A DNA stretch of 64,000 bases, taken from Clostridiaceae bacterium (GTDB taxonomy: Bacteria > Bacillota > Clostridia > Saccharofermentanales > DTU023). Positions within the stretch are counted from its first letter, which is position 1, and each line of letters opens with the position of its first letter. A program made the position numbers and the translations under genes. The notes under the pieces were generated by a model. It saw only the letters and a program-made list of their open reading frames with translations. It was not told the origin of the DNA and searched no databases. Shown here piece by piece: positions 42,036 to 51,677 of this stretch. The stretch covers positions 1-64,000 of the forward strand of contig DUVH01000012.1 in assembly GCA_012841145.1 (NCBI GenBank), written 5' to 3'.

Positions 42036-43448
42036 ATGCGAATCTACAACTCTATGACGAGACAAAAAGAAGAGTTGACGCCTCTTGAAGATAATCATTA
42101 CAAAATCTACGTCTGCGGGCCGACTGTCTATGATCTGTTTCATATCGGCAACGCGCGCCCTTTTGTCACATTTGACACGTTGAGAAGATATTTGATCTGG
42201 CTCGGCAATAAAGTTTCCTACATTCAAAATTTCACGGATATCGACGATAAAGTAATCATCCGAGCGCAAGCGGAAGGTATCACACCGAAAGAACTTGCAG
42301 AAGAGATGATTGACGAGTACTTCAAGGATGCCGACGGGCTGAACATCATGCGCGCGACGAAACATCCTCGCGCGACCGAGTCGATCGATGACATCATTCA
42401 TTTGATCTCACTATTGTATGACAAGGGATTTGCGTACATGACCGATGACGGCGTTTATTTCTCCATTGATCAATACCCGAATTACGGCAAGCTCTCGGGA
42501 CACCGACTGGATGACTTGATCGCCGGCGCGAGCGAACGTGTGTCGGAACTCGAAGGAAAGCGCAACCCTCTCGATTTCGCTCTCTGGAAGTTCAAAAAAG
42601 AAGGTGAGCCGTTCTGGCCGAGTCCCTGGGGAGACGGCCGACCGGGCTGGCACATCGAGTGCTCCGCCATGAGCCTTGCAAACCTCGGCGAGACGGTCGA
42701 CATACACGCGGGCGGCGTCGACCTGCAGTTTCCGCACCATGAAAATGAAATCGCGCAAAGCGAGGCAGCGACGGGGAAAACGTTCGTCCGCTATTGGGTG
42801 CATAACGGTTTTGTCAATGTCAACTACGAAAAAATGTCAAAGTCACTAGGTAACTTTTTCACCGTTCGCGACCTCGTCGAGCATTACCCGTACCACATCT
42901 TACGGTTCTTCATCCTGCAGGCGCATTACCGTATGCCGATCAACTTTTCCGACGACCTGCTCGATGCGGCCGTCACGAGCTGGCAGCGCATCGTCTCATG
43001 TGTCGATCTCCTCGCATTCGTCGCAAATGCGCCCGATAAAACCAAAATCGATCCCATAAAGGATAAGGAATTAGAGGAAGAGATCGCCGCCTGCCGCTTT
43101 AACTGGCAGAAAGCGATGGACGACGATCTGAATACGGCTGACGCGATCGCAGCGATCTTCGAGCTCGTCCGCGCCGCGAATACGGCCGCCGCATCGGGCG
43201 CCGTGTCGCCCGAAACGCTGTTATCGGCGCGCAATACAATGATAGAGCTTCTCGACGTTCTCGGACTTGATCCGACCGCAGAGAAAAAAGACACGATCCC
43301 CGACGACATCCTCGCGATGGTTGAAGAGCGGACAAAAGCGAAAAGCGAGCGCGACTTTGCCACAGCCGACAGAATCCGTGACGAGATTCTGGAGCGGGGA
43401 TATAAGGTTGAAGACACGCCTCAAGGCGCGCGCGTCGTACCCGTGTGA
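42036..43448 (+). CDS. cysS: Cysteinyl-tRNA synthetase
   Basis: [40 protein letters not shown]; true start MRIYNSM with GGAGG RBS at 42026. Confidence 0.96.
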   Translation: MRIYNSMTRQKEELTPLEDNHYKIYVCGPTVYDLFHIGNARPFVTFDTLRRYLIWLGNKVSYIQNFTDIDDKVIIRAQAEGITPKELAEEMIDEYFKDADGLNIMRATKHPRATESIDDIIHLISLLYDKGFAYMTDDGVYFSIDQYPNYGKLSGHRLDDLIAGASERVSELEGKRNPLDFALWKFKKEGEPFWPSPWGDGRPGWHIECSAMSLANLGETVDIHAGGVDLQFPHHENEIAQSEAATGKTFVRYWVHNGFVNVNYEKMSKSLGNFFTVRDLVEHYPYHILRFFILQAHYRMPINFSDDLLDAAVTSWQRIVSCVDLLAFVANAPDKTKIDPIKDKELEEEIAACRFNWQKAMDDDLNTADAIAAIFELVRAANTAAASGAVSPETLLSARNTMIELLDVLGLDPTAEKKDTIPDDILAMVEERTKAKSERDFATADRIRDEILERGYKVEDTPQGARVVPV

Positions 43449-43466
43449 GCGCCCCAGCACTGATTC

Positions 43467-43925
43467 ATGGAAAGTCTTTCAGATAAGGAACTGCTATCCT
43501 ATTCCATCTCGACACTCGCTTGGGTCGGCGATGCCGTCTTTGAGCTGCTCATTCGGTCGCGACTTGCAAGGCGATTCTCGTCTCCTTCAGGCAAACTCCA
43601 CCATATAGCGACATCGTTCGTCAGCGCAAGAGGACAAGCGGCGCTCTTCGAGACGCTGGATAACGATGGAAGCGGCTTTGCTCTTTCGGAACAGGAAGTC
43701 AATCTGCTAAGGAGAGCGAAAAATTATCACTGTCACAGCGCGCCCAGAGATGTCGATCTCAACGAATACCGACGGGCGACCGCTTTCGAGGCGCTGATCG
43801 GTTGGCTTTGGCTTAACGGACAGCGTGAACGTGTCGGTGAACTCGTCGACTATGTCCTGAGACAGTCGAGCGCGGCAGAGACGATCGAACTCTACCACGA
43901 GCACCATGACAATGACGGAGAATAG
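43467..43925 (+). CDS. mrnC: Mini-ribonuclease III
   Basis: LAWVGDAVFELLIRSRLA ... YRRATAFEALIGWLWLNG. Confidence 0.92.
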   Translation: MESLSDKELLSYSISTLAWVGDAVFELLIRSRLARRFSSPSGKLHHIATSFVSARGQAALFETLDNDGSGFALSEQEVNLLRRAKNYHCHSAPRDVDLNEYRRATAFEALIGWLWLNGQRERVGELVDYVLRQSSAAETIELYHEHHDNDGE

Positions 43926-43928
43926 AAC

Positions 43929-44693
43929 ATGACACGGGACGAACGCGAACTTTGCCGGCTTGAAGGTCGGAATCCGATTGCGGAGGCCTTGGAAGCCGGT
44001 CGATCCATTAACAAAGTCTACGCGCTTCAAAGCGCGCGCAACACGCGTTCCGACACTTCTCTCGCACGCCTTGTCGCCGAATGCAAAGAAAGAGGCGCCG
44101 TTATCACATATGTCGGCCGCACCGCGCTCGACGCCATGGCGACTTCGGGAGCGCATCAGGGAATCATCGCTGAGGTCGCGCCGTATGAATATGCCGATTT
44201 AACGGAGATACTTTTCCAATATGAACGTCTCGGTATCGATCCGTTCCTGATTTTGCTCGATCATATTCAGGACGCCCACAATCTCGGATCCATCTTGCGC
44301 ATTGCTGACGGGGCAGGCGTCGATGCCGTCGTCATTCCGCAACGTCGCTCCGTCGCTCTTAATGCCGCCGTCGCGAAAGCTTCGGCAGGAGCCGTCGAGC
44401 ATATCCCCCTCTGTCGCGTCGTCAATCTCTCTAAGACAATTCTCGATTTGAAAAAGGAAGGATTTTGGATTTACGGCACAGCTGCCGATGGAGAAACACC
44501 GTATGACAAAGCAGATTACTCCGGAAAAATTGCGCTTGTAATCGGAAGCGAAGGCGAAGGGATCTCGCAAAAACTTCTTGAACATTGTGATTTCCTGCTC
44601 ACGATCCCGCTTTACGGAAAAGTTAATTCCCTCAACGCCGCCGTTGCGAGCGGTATCATCGCATTTGCGGCGGCTCGACAGCGCAGACAATGA
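43929..44693 (+). CDS. rlmB: 23S rRNA (guanosine-2'-O-)-methyltransferase RlmB/TrmH (SpoU) family
   Basis: LDHIQDAHNLGSILRIADGAGVDAVVIP, LVIGSEGEGIS, IPLYGKVNSLNAAVASGI. Confidence 0.93.
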   Translation: MTRDERELCRLEGRNPIAEALEAGRSINKVYALQSARNTRSDTSLARLVAECKERGAVITYVGRTALDAMATSGAHQGIIAEVAPYEYADLTEILFQYERLGIDPFLILLDHIQDAHNLGSILRIADGAGVDAVVIPQRRSVALNAAVAKASAGAVEHIPLCRVVNLSKTILDLKKEGFWIYGTAADGETPYDKADYSGKIALVIGSEGEGISQKLLEHCDFLLTIPLYGKVNSLNAAVASGIIAFAAARQRRQ

Positions 44694-44755
44694 TCACGAT
44701 GTGCTTGAACGCACCGATCATTTCATGCACAATTAATTCATTGTAAGATAAATCT

Positions 44756-46102
44756 ATGACAGGCGGCTTTTCTTTGAAAAAATATTTGAAACAGCTTATC
44801 GGATCGAAACGTCTTTCCCGGATCGGCGCTGTTTCGCTCGTCCTTTCAATCTCTTTATTTCTCGTCTCGTGTGACATCATGGAAACCGAATCAACGCCAA
44901 GCGAAACGAATGCCGTGGTCAATCTTGTCATCAAAGCTGAAGACGATCATTTTTTCAGGGAAGATGAATGGATCCGGATGCTGACCTTAGCCATTTCAAA
45001 TCTTGATGATCGCTCAACACTGTGGTCATCAATACCGACAGCACAGCGCTCCGAAATTACTCTCTCCGATTTCATCATGTACACCGACTTTCTAAGCGCT
45101 TCAATCCACGGCGCCGTCAAATCGTACTCAAGAGCGACGGAAGATGAGACGGAAACGATACTCGGTCATGTGATAAAAACTGATCCGGCACTAAACCCTT
45201 CTGCTCTTGACGCGTCTGTTTGGTGGCTCCATTCGGAAACGACGGATCGGCACGTATTTCGGTTTGCGATCCCCGTAACGCTGAACGAGCAAGGCATCCC
45301 CTATTTTTCAAAATCGTGGCTGCAGAAGCAATCGATGTTATATCAGTACATCGTCCTCTACCTTGAGGCAGTCGAGATGCGCAATGAACCGGCCCTAAAA
45401 TCGTTGATCAGGCAAAATTCATCCATTAAGTCCACAAGCCATGACGAATCGCTCAACCGGCGAGTGTCTTCCTTAATCGAGCTGTACCCTCGCTACGTTA
45501 TCTCCGGAAAAGGATCTTACAGGATCATCGAGATGGTGCCGGGGTTCGCCGCTGTTGAACAGCAAGGTCTTCCGCCCAACGGGCAGACACAACTGAATCG
45601 CACAGTCACGTTTGTTGAGTCGGAAGGCGTGATTGCGGTCAATGAAAAGTTTCCGCAGTGGTTAGCGCCGGAAGATGCGATCTTGTATCATGATGATCGG
45701 CCGCTCTTCGGATCCGGACAGACTAACCCCCGCATTGAATCGGAGCGCGAGATTCCGATTCTGGGCGTACCCCTCGATCTTGTCGTCCTCGATGACTCCG
45801 ACAAAGACGCCCGGCTTTTTCGAGTCGTCTGGCCCGGCTTAACGGTAGAAGCGGTTGGAACATGTGATGTCGCTTCGCTGACATTCAGCGGCAAAGTCCG
45901 TCAGGTATCAGCAACGTATACTCAGTTCAGAACGGGATCCGGTCTGAAACCGGGTGCCTCCATCCATGAGCTTTACAAGCGTTATCCGTTCATCCGCGAG
46001 CAAGGTTATATCATTTCGCGAGGAGAGATCGTCAAGAAAACGCTCTCCGTCCAAGTCGAGACAGATTTCATCACGCGGTTGACCATCACGATCGAATCGT
46101 AA
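44756..46102 (+). CDS. Hypothetical lipoprotein
   Basis: 448-aa ORF with signal peptide and lipobox LFLVSC; no recognised catalytic motif. Confidence 0.7.
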   Translation: MTGGFSLKKYLKQLIGSKRLSRIGAVSLVLSISLFLVSCDIMETESTPSETNAVVNLVIKAEDDHFFREDEWIRMLTLAISNLDDRSTLWSSIPTAQRSEITLSDFIMYTDFLSASIHGAVKSYSRATEDETETILGHVIKTDPALNPSALDASVWWLHSETTDRHVFRFAIPVTLNEQGIPYFSKSWLQKQSMLYQYIVLYLEAVEMRNEPALKSLIRQNSSIKSTSHDESLNRRVSSLIELYPRYVISGKGSYRIIEMVPGFAAVEQQGLPPNGQTQLNRTVTFVESEGVIAVNEKFPQWLAPEDAILYHDDRPLFGSGQTNPRIESEREIPILGVPLDLVVLDDSDKDARLFRVVWPGLTVEAVGTCDVASLTFSGKVRQVSATYTQFRTGSGLKPGASIHELYKRYPFIREQGYIISRGEIVKKTLSVQVETDFITRLTITIES

Positions 46103-46317
46103 CTTTTCCCAAATTAACAACGATCCTCGTCGCCCTGTTCGGCGGTATTGTTTGCCGGGCAAACGGGCAACTTTGTTCAGGCTAGTATAGTCCTGTTTGG
46201 TGGAAATGGCAGGAAAAATACTATATTCTTAATAGCAATACGTTAGCAATAGGAGGGGGTTCATCTTGTCCTGACTGCTGACGACTATAAAAGTATAAAA
46301 GATGGAAGGGTGGAAGA

Positions 46318-47133
46318 ATGTTAATTCGCAAAGTATCAGAAAGCATCAGTCAAATTCGCAAGTTTACCGACAAAGAAGTGGAAATCGGCCTGATTCTGGG
46401 CAGCGGTCTGGCACCGATAGCTGATCGTCTGGAAAATAAGGTCGTCATTCCCTACAGTGAGATCCCGCACTTTAAGGAGTCGACGGCACCCGGCCACGAG
46501 GGCCGTTTCATCTTTGGCGACCTCGGCGGTGTCCCTATCCTCTGCATGCAAGGAAGATTACACTACTACGAAGGGTACAGCATGCAAGAGCTGACCTATC
46601 CCATCAGGGTAATGGCCAAGCTTGGCATCAAGAATCTGATTATAACGAACGCCTGCGGCGGCCTTGATCCGAACGGCAAGCCGGGCGACCTCATGCTCAT
46701 TACAGACCACATTAATTATATGGGCGACAACCCTCTGATCGGCGCCAATGAGGACGACTTCGGCCCGCGCTTTCCAGACATGACAAAAGCCTACGACCCT
46801 GATTTGAGGAGCTTGGCCCTGAAAGTGGCTGCGGATCTCGATATCTCCCTCGGCCAAGGCGTTTACATCGGTTACAGCGGACCCAGCTTTGAGACACCGG
46901 CGGAAATTCGCTGGATGCAGACTTGGGGAGCCCATGCCGTAGGCATGTCCACCGTACCCGAGGTCATCGTGGCTGTACACTCCGGACTCAAGGTACTGGG
47001 CATCTCTTGCATTACCAACTTGGCCGCCGGCATCCTCGACGAGCCCCTGTCATCGGAAGAAGTCATTGTGGCCGCAGGTGAGGCCAGCGCTAAATTCGTC
47101 CGTCTGATCTCCGAGATCATCGGCAGGATGTAG
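46318..47133 (+). CDS. Purine nucleoside phosphorylase (PunA/MTAP family)
   Basis: LILGSGLAPIAD, GRLHYYEGYSMQELTYPIRVMAKLG, ITNACGGL, YSGPSFETPAEIRW. Confidence 0.92.
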   Translation: MLIRKVSESISQIRKFTDKEVEIGLILGSGLAPIADRLENKVVIPYSEIPHFKESTAPGHEGRFIFGDLGGVPILCMQGRLHYYEGYSMQELTYPIRVMAKLGIKNLIITNACGGLDPNGKPGDLMLITDHINYMGDNPLIGANEDDFGPRFPDMTKAYDPDLRSLALKVAADLDISLGQGVYIGYSGPSFETPAEIRWMQTWGAHAVGMSTVPEVIVAVHSGLKVLGISCITNLAAGILDEPLSSEEVIVAAGEASAKFVRLISEIIGRM

Positions 47134-47142
47134 GAGGCAGGC

Positions 47143-48207
47143 ATGAGCAAGCGTGAAATCAAGCATCTGGAAAATGTAAAACTCAGCGATCGGGGTGACT
47201 CCGTCGTCATCATCGATCAGACCCTGCTGCCAAACGAAACAGTCTACCTTGATTTGAAAGAGGCGGCGGATCTTTACGAAGCCATCCATCAGCTGAGAGT
47301 AAGAGGGGCGCCGGCAATCGGTATCTTCGCCGGATATGCCCTCTACTGCTTGGCTCTTCAGATCCTAGCGGAAGACTATGACGCCTTCATGGAAGACCTT
47401 AAAGAGCAGGCTGCCTACCTCAACTCATCGCGCCCGACAGCCGTCAACCTGTCTTGGGCCCTAAACCGCATGGTAGCCAAAGCTGAGACTGCTGCGGGCA
47501 AATCAAAAGCAGAAGTCTTGAAAGACCTGAAGGAAGAATGCATCGCCATTCACGATGAAGATATCGCCATGTGCAAAGCCATCTCCGAATATGGGCTGAC
47601 ACTTATCAAGGACGGTGACGGTATCCTCACACACTGCAATGCCGGCCCCTTGGCCACTTCGCGTTACGGTACGGCACTGGGACCCTTGCTGCTGGGCTAT
47701 GAACGCGGCATGGACTTTCGTGTCTTCGCCGACGAGACAAGACCCCTGCTTCAGGGCGCTCGCCTGACCTCTTATGAGTTAGAAAAAGCGGGGATCGATG
47801 TAACGCTGATCTGCGACAACATGGCTTCCATAGTCATGAAAAACGGTTGGGTGCAGGCCTGCTTCGTCGGTTGCGACCGCGTCGCCGCCAACGGAGACGC
47901 GGCGAACAAAATCGGCACCAGCGGTGTCGCCATCTTGGCCAAGTATTACGGCATTCCTTTCTACGTGCTTGGCCCTACTTCGACGATCGACCTGAATACG
48001 CCAACCGGTGAAGACATTGAGATTGAGCTTCGGGATCCCGACGAAATCAGATCAAAATGGTACGAAAAGCCAATGGCTCTGGAGGAGACCCGCTGCTATA
48101 ACCCGGCATTTGACGTAACGCCCAACGAGCTCATCGACGCTATCGTGACGGATCGCGGGATCTGCCGCGCACCCTATACGGAAAGCCTTAAAGCGTTATT
48201 TGAATAG
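47143..48207 (+). CDS. mtnA: S-methyl-5-thioribose-1-phosphate isomerase
   Basis: [65 protein letters not shown]. Confidence 0.94.
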   Translation: MSKREIKHLENVKLSDRGDSVVIIDQTLLPNETVYLDLKEAADLYEAIHQLRVRGAPAIGIFAGYALYCLALQILAEDYDAFMEDLKEQAAYLNSSRPTAVNLSWALNRMVAKAETAAGKSKAEVLKDLKEECIAIHDEDIAMCKAISEYGLTLIKDGDGILTHCNAGPLATSRYGTALGPLLLGYERGMDFRVFADETRPLLQGARLTSYELEKAGIDVTLICDNMASIVMKNGWVQACFVGCDRVAANGDAANKIGTSGVAILAKYYGIPFYVLGPTSTIDLNTPTGEDIEIELRDPDEIRSKWYEKPMALEETRCYNPAFDVTPNELIDAIVTDRGICRAPYTESLKALFE

Positions 48208-48241
48208 GCTGTTCCTGTACAGAAAGAGAAGGAGTGATCAT

Positions 48242-49480
48242 ATGGCAATTATTCGCGACATCGCTTTGAAGGATGAAGGACACCAGCGCATTGCCTGGGT
48301 TGCCAAGCACATGCCCGTCCTCAATCAAATTGGCGAGAAATACGAGAAGACGCAACCCTTCAAAGGACTCAAAATCTCCCTCAGCATTCACTTGGAGGCT
48401 AAAACGGCCTATCTGGCCAAGACGCTGGCGAGGTGCGGCGCTGAAATGCATGTCACCGGCTCCAACCCTCTCTCGACACAGGACGCCATCTGTGCGGCTC
48501 TGGTAGATGACGGCATCGAGGTCTACGCGATTCACGGAAGCGACAGTGAACAAACCCTCGACCTCTGGAAGGAGACCATAGCTTGTAAGCCTCACATCGT
48601 CATCGACGACGGCTCCGACCTGATCAACCTGCTCCTTACAGATTGCAAGGATTACGCAGTCAATCTCATCGGAGGATGCGAGGAGACGACCTCCGGCGTG
48701 CAGCGCCTCAGAGGCTGGGAAGCAAGCGGCTTACTGCACTTCCCCGTCATGGCCATCAACGACGCACGCTGCAAATCCTTCTTTGACAACACCTACGGCA
48801 CGGGACAGTCGTCATGGGACGGCATCATGCGGACGACAAACATGCAAGTTAACGGTCAGGTTGTCGTTGTCGCGGGCTACGGCTATTGCGGCAGAGGCAT
48901 CGCCAAAGTCGCGAAGGGCTTGGGAGCGCGAGTCATCGTGACAGAAATCGACCCCGTTAAATCAATTCTTGCCATCATGGACGGCTTTGAGGCTAAGAAC
49001 ATGGCCGAGGCAGCTCCCTTGGGTGACATCTTCATCACGGCCACATCCTGTTGCAATGTCATTCGTCCCGAGCACTTCAACGTGATGAAGGACGGCGCCA
49101 TTGTCTGCAACGCGGGGCACTTCAACATTGAAATTGACTTGGCCGGGCTGAATGAAATGGCCGTATCCAAGGAAGAAGTCCGAAAGAACATTGACGCTTA
49201 TTTATTGGAAAATGGCAGGACGATCAACGTCATCGCTGACGGCGCCCTCGTAAACATCGCGGCTGCTGACGGCCATCCCATCGAAATCATGGATATATCC
49301 TTTTCCTTGCAGGCGCTTGGAGCCCTCTATATCCTCGAACACCAAGGTCAACTTGCGCCCGGAGTTCACGCCATACCGGATGAAGTCGACAGAGCCGTCG
49401 CCGAGATGAAGTTAAAAGCCTTCGGCGGCAGTTTCGACATACTCCTGCCGGAACAGATCGCCTATATGGAATCACACTGA
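48242..49480 (+). CDS. ahcY: S-adenosylhomocysteinase (short-type; possibly S-inosylhomocysteine hydrolase)
   Basis: GCEETTSGVQRL, VVVAGYGYCGRGIAKVAKGLGARVIVTEIDP, CNAGHFNIEID; ~412 aa; start MAIIRDI. Confidence 0.9.
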   Translation: MAIIRDIALKDEGHQRIAWVAKHMPVLNQIGEKYEKTQPFKGLKISLSIHLEAKTAYLAKTLARCGAEMHVTGSNPLSTQDAICAALVDDGIEVYAIHGSDSEQTLDLWKETIACKPHIVIDDGSDLINLLLTDCKDYAVNLIGGCEETTSGVQRLRGWEASGLLHFPVMAINDARCKSFFDNTYGTGQSSWDGIMRTTNMQVNGQVVVVAGYGYCGRGIAKVAKGLGARVIVTEIDPVKSILAIMDGFEAKNMAEAAPLGDIFITATSCCNVIRPEHFNVMKDGAIVCNAGHFNIEIDLAGLNEMAVSKEEVRKNIDAYLLENGRTINVIADGALVNIAAADGHPIEIMDISFSLQALGALYILEHQGQLAPGVHAIPDEVDRAVAEMKLKAFGGSFDILLPEQIAYMESH

Positions 49481-49563
49481 CAAGTCGCCTTAATGGTTGT
49501 TACAACTGAGACGCTCAGCCATGACTTATGTGTGAAAAGTATCAAACTGAACCAAAGTTCCGG

Positions 49564-49592
49564 TTGAAGTTGAGTCGATTTGTCAGTAATAT
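49564..49592 (+). promoter_or_regulatory. Sigma-A-type promoter upstream of the BMP lipoprotein
   Basis: TTGAAG-17 bp-TAATAT about 55 bp upstream of the start codon. Confidence 0.55.
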
Positions 49593-49646
49593 GTATAAGC
49601 AAACCTAATTTAGGAAAAAGCATTTATTGCAGTTAAGGAGGCAAAG

Positions 49647-50801
49647 ATGAAAAAAACTAAAACATTATTAGCTCTAATGCTAGTCCTAGCCTTAGCCTTT
49701 ACGGCTCTGGCATGTGGCGGCGGCACAACGGATCCGTCAGACTCAAAAAAACCTGACGACGGCGGCGACGGCAAGAAACTGCACGTCGGCATTCTGACGA
49801 CATCGGGCGTTGATGATGGCTCCTTCGGTCAGGCATGTTACGAAGGTATCACGGCTTTTGTGGAAGCTAATCCCGGTGCGTCGGTCAACGACGTCAAGGA
49901 AGACGACTTCGGCCGTGTCGTTCAGGCGGTGGCCGACATTATCGCTGACTACGACGTTATGGTCATGCCCGGCTTCCAGTTTTCAGGCGCCGGTGCAGTC
50001 GCAGATGAGAACCCTGAAAAGAAGTTTATCTTGGTTGACTCTTATCCCAAGGTCAGTGAAGAAGGCGGAGAGGTTGAACTTGACAACGTCTACGCCATGA
50101 TGTTTAAGGAAGACGAATCCGGCTTCTTCGCCGGTGTCGCGGCGGCTCTTCACACGAAGACAAATAAAGTTGCCGTCGTCAACGGCATCGCCTTCCCGTC
50201 AAACGTTAACTACCAGTACGGCTTTATGTCCGGCGTAAACTATGCCAATAAGCACTACGGCACCTCAGCAGATATCATCGAGCTGCCCGCCTATGCCGGC
50301 ACAGATACCGCCGGTGCGAACGTCGGCGGCAACTACGTCGGCGCCTTTGCAGATCAGGCAAGAGGCAAGGTTGTTGGAGAGGCTCTGCTGGCAGAGGGTG
50401 TAGACATCATGCTGGTAGCCGCCGGTGACTCCGGTAACGGCGTCTTCGCCGCCGTTAAAGAGTCGGCGGAAGGCAACTACGTCATCGGCTGTGACGTCGA
50501 CCAGTTCGACGACGGCGCCACAGGTTCAAGGAATATCGTCCTGACCTCGGCGCTGAAGAACATGACGCCGATCGTTAAAGATCAACTGCAGAAGATCTAT
50601 GACGGCACCTTCAAGGGCGAAAATGCCCTCTTGGGCGCTGCGGAAGGCGGAACGGGCTACGTCAGTGAAGACGGCAGACATCAGCTGTCGGAAGACGCTC
50701 TGGCCAAGCTGGCCGAAGTCTATGAGCTGGTCAAGAACGGCACGATCGAGCCGGCCTCCAGCTACAACGGCCACGCTCCGGACAACTTCCCGGGACTCTA
50801 A
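49647..50801 (+). CDS. BMP-family (nucleoside) ABC transporter substrate-binding lipoprotein
   Basis: Lipobox ALAC; VGILTTSGVDDGSFGQACYEGI; VGCDVDQF-like motif IGCDVDQFDDGA. Confidence 0.93.
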   Translation: MKKTKTLLALMLVLALAFTALACGGGTTDPSDSKKPDDGGDGKKLHVGILTTSGVDDGSFGQACYEGITAFVEANPGASVNDVKEDDFGRVVQAVADIIADYDVMVMPGFQFSGAGAVADENPEKKFILVDSYPKVSEEGGEVELDNVYAMMFKEDESGFFAGVAAALHTKTNKVAVVNGIAFPSNVNYQYGFMSGVNYANKHYGTSADIIELPAYAGTDTAGANVGGNYVGAFADQARGKVVGEALLAEGVDIMLVAAGDSGNGVFAAVKESAEGNYVIGCDVDQFDDGATGSRNIVLTSALKNMTPIVKDQLQKIYDGTFKGENALLGAAEGGTGYVSEDGRHQLSEDALAKLAEVYELVKNGTIEPASSYNGHAPDNFPGL

Positions 50802-50821
50802 GACGAATCGATTCAGAAGAA

Positions 50822-50843
50822 GAGGGCAGCCTAGGCTGCCCTC
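50822..50843 (+). terminator. Perfect-palindrome terminator/attenuator between the BMP gene and deoD
   Basis: GAGGGCAGCCTAGGCTGCCCTC (perfect 22-bp palindrome) followed by GTTTTTA. Confidence 0.7.
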
Positions 50844-50867
50844 GTTTTTATTCAGAAAGGAGACAAA

Positions 50868-51590
50868 ATGTCAGTACCAACTCCACACATTGCGGCACAG
50901 AAAGATGACATTGCCAAGGTCGTTCTGATGCCCGGGGATCCTCTCCGCGCAAAGTATATTGCGGAAACATATCTGGAGGATTTGAAGCAGGTTACCGCAG
51001 TGCGCAATATGCTTGGCTTCACAGGCATCTACAAGGGTAAGCGCATATCGGTCATGGGCAGCGGGATGGGGGTGCCTTCCTTTAGTCTCTACGCCTCAGA
51101 ACTGTTTAACCTCTATGATGTAGACGCTATTCTACGGGTCGGTTCGGCAGGCGGCACGATGGATCACGTTAAGATGCGCGATATCGTCATCGCCATGTCC
51201 GCTTCGACGGACTCATCCTTTGCCAGACCCATGGATTTCCCCGGCATTCTGGCCCCCTCCGCGGACTACAGCTTGGTAGCTCAGGCCGTTCAGGCGGCTA
51301 AAGATTTGGGTATCTTTGAGAAGGTGCATGTAGGCCGGATCTTTACGTCGGACTATTTCTACACCCTTTACAATACCCATGAGATCCTGCGTCGGACCGG
51401 CCACCTTTGTACGGAGATGGAGACGGCCGGGCTTTACCTGACTGCCCAGCGCTATAACAAGAAAGCTCTAAGTATTCTGACGATTTCCGATCACCTGTTC
51501 ACGAAAGAGGAGCTGACAGTGGAAGAGCGGCAGTCAACCTTTAACGAAATGATGGAAATTGCCCTGGAAACGGCATGGCATAACGCCTAG
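50868..51590 (+). CDS. deoD: Purine-nucleoside phosphorylase DeoD type
   Basis: MPGDPLRAKYIAETYLED, GSGMGVPSFSLYASELF, RVGSAGG, TEMETAGLY. Confidence 0.94.
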   Translation: MSVPTPHIAAQKDDIAKVVLMPGDPLRAKYIAETYLEDLKQVTAVRNMLGFTGIYKGKRISVMGSGMGVPSFSLYASELFNLYDVDAILRVGSAGGTMDHVKMRDIVIAMSASTDSSFARPMDFPGILAPSADYSLVAQAVQAAKDLGIFEKVHVGRIFTSDYFYTLYNTHEILRRTGHLCTEMETAGLYLTAQRYNKKALSILTISDHLFTKEELTVEERQSTFNEMMEIALETAWHNA

Positions 51591-51677
51591 CCCGAAACGG
51601 TCATTTTCATAAGCGAACTGCTCCGGCAGTTACTTGGCTGGCGGCCAAGAAAAAAATAAGCCTTTAGTGAGGAACCT

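Noticed and set aside
49481-49646. Purine or SAH riboswitch upstream of the nucleoside block
   Set aside because: Looked for the purine aptamer core and SAH-riboswitch conserved segments here and at 46103-46317; none recognised.
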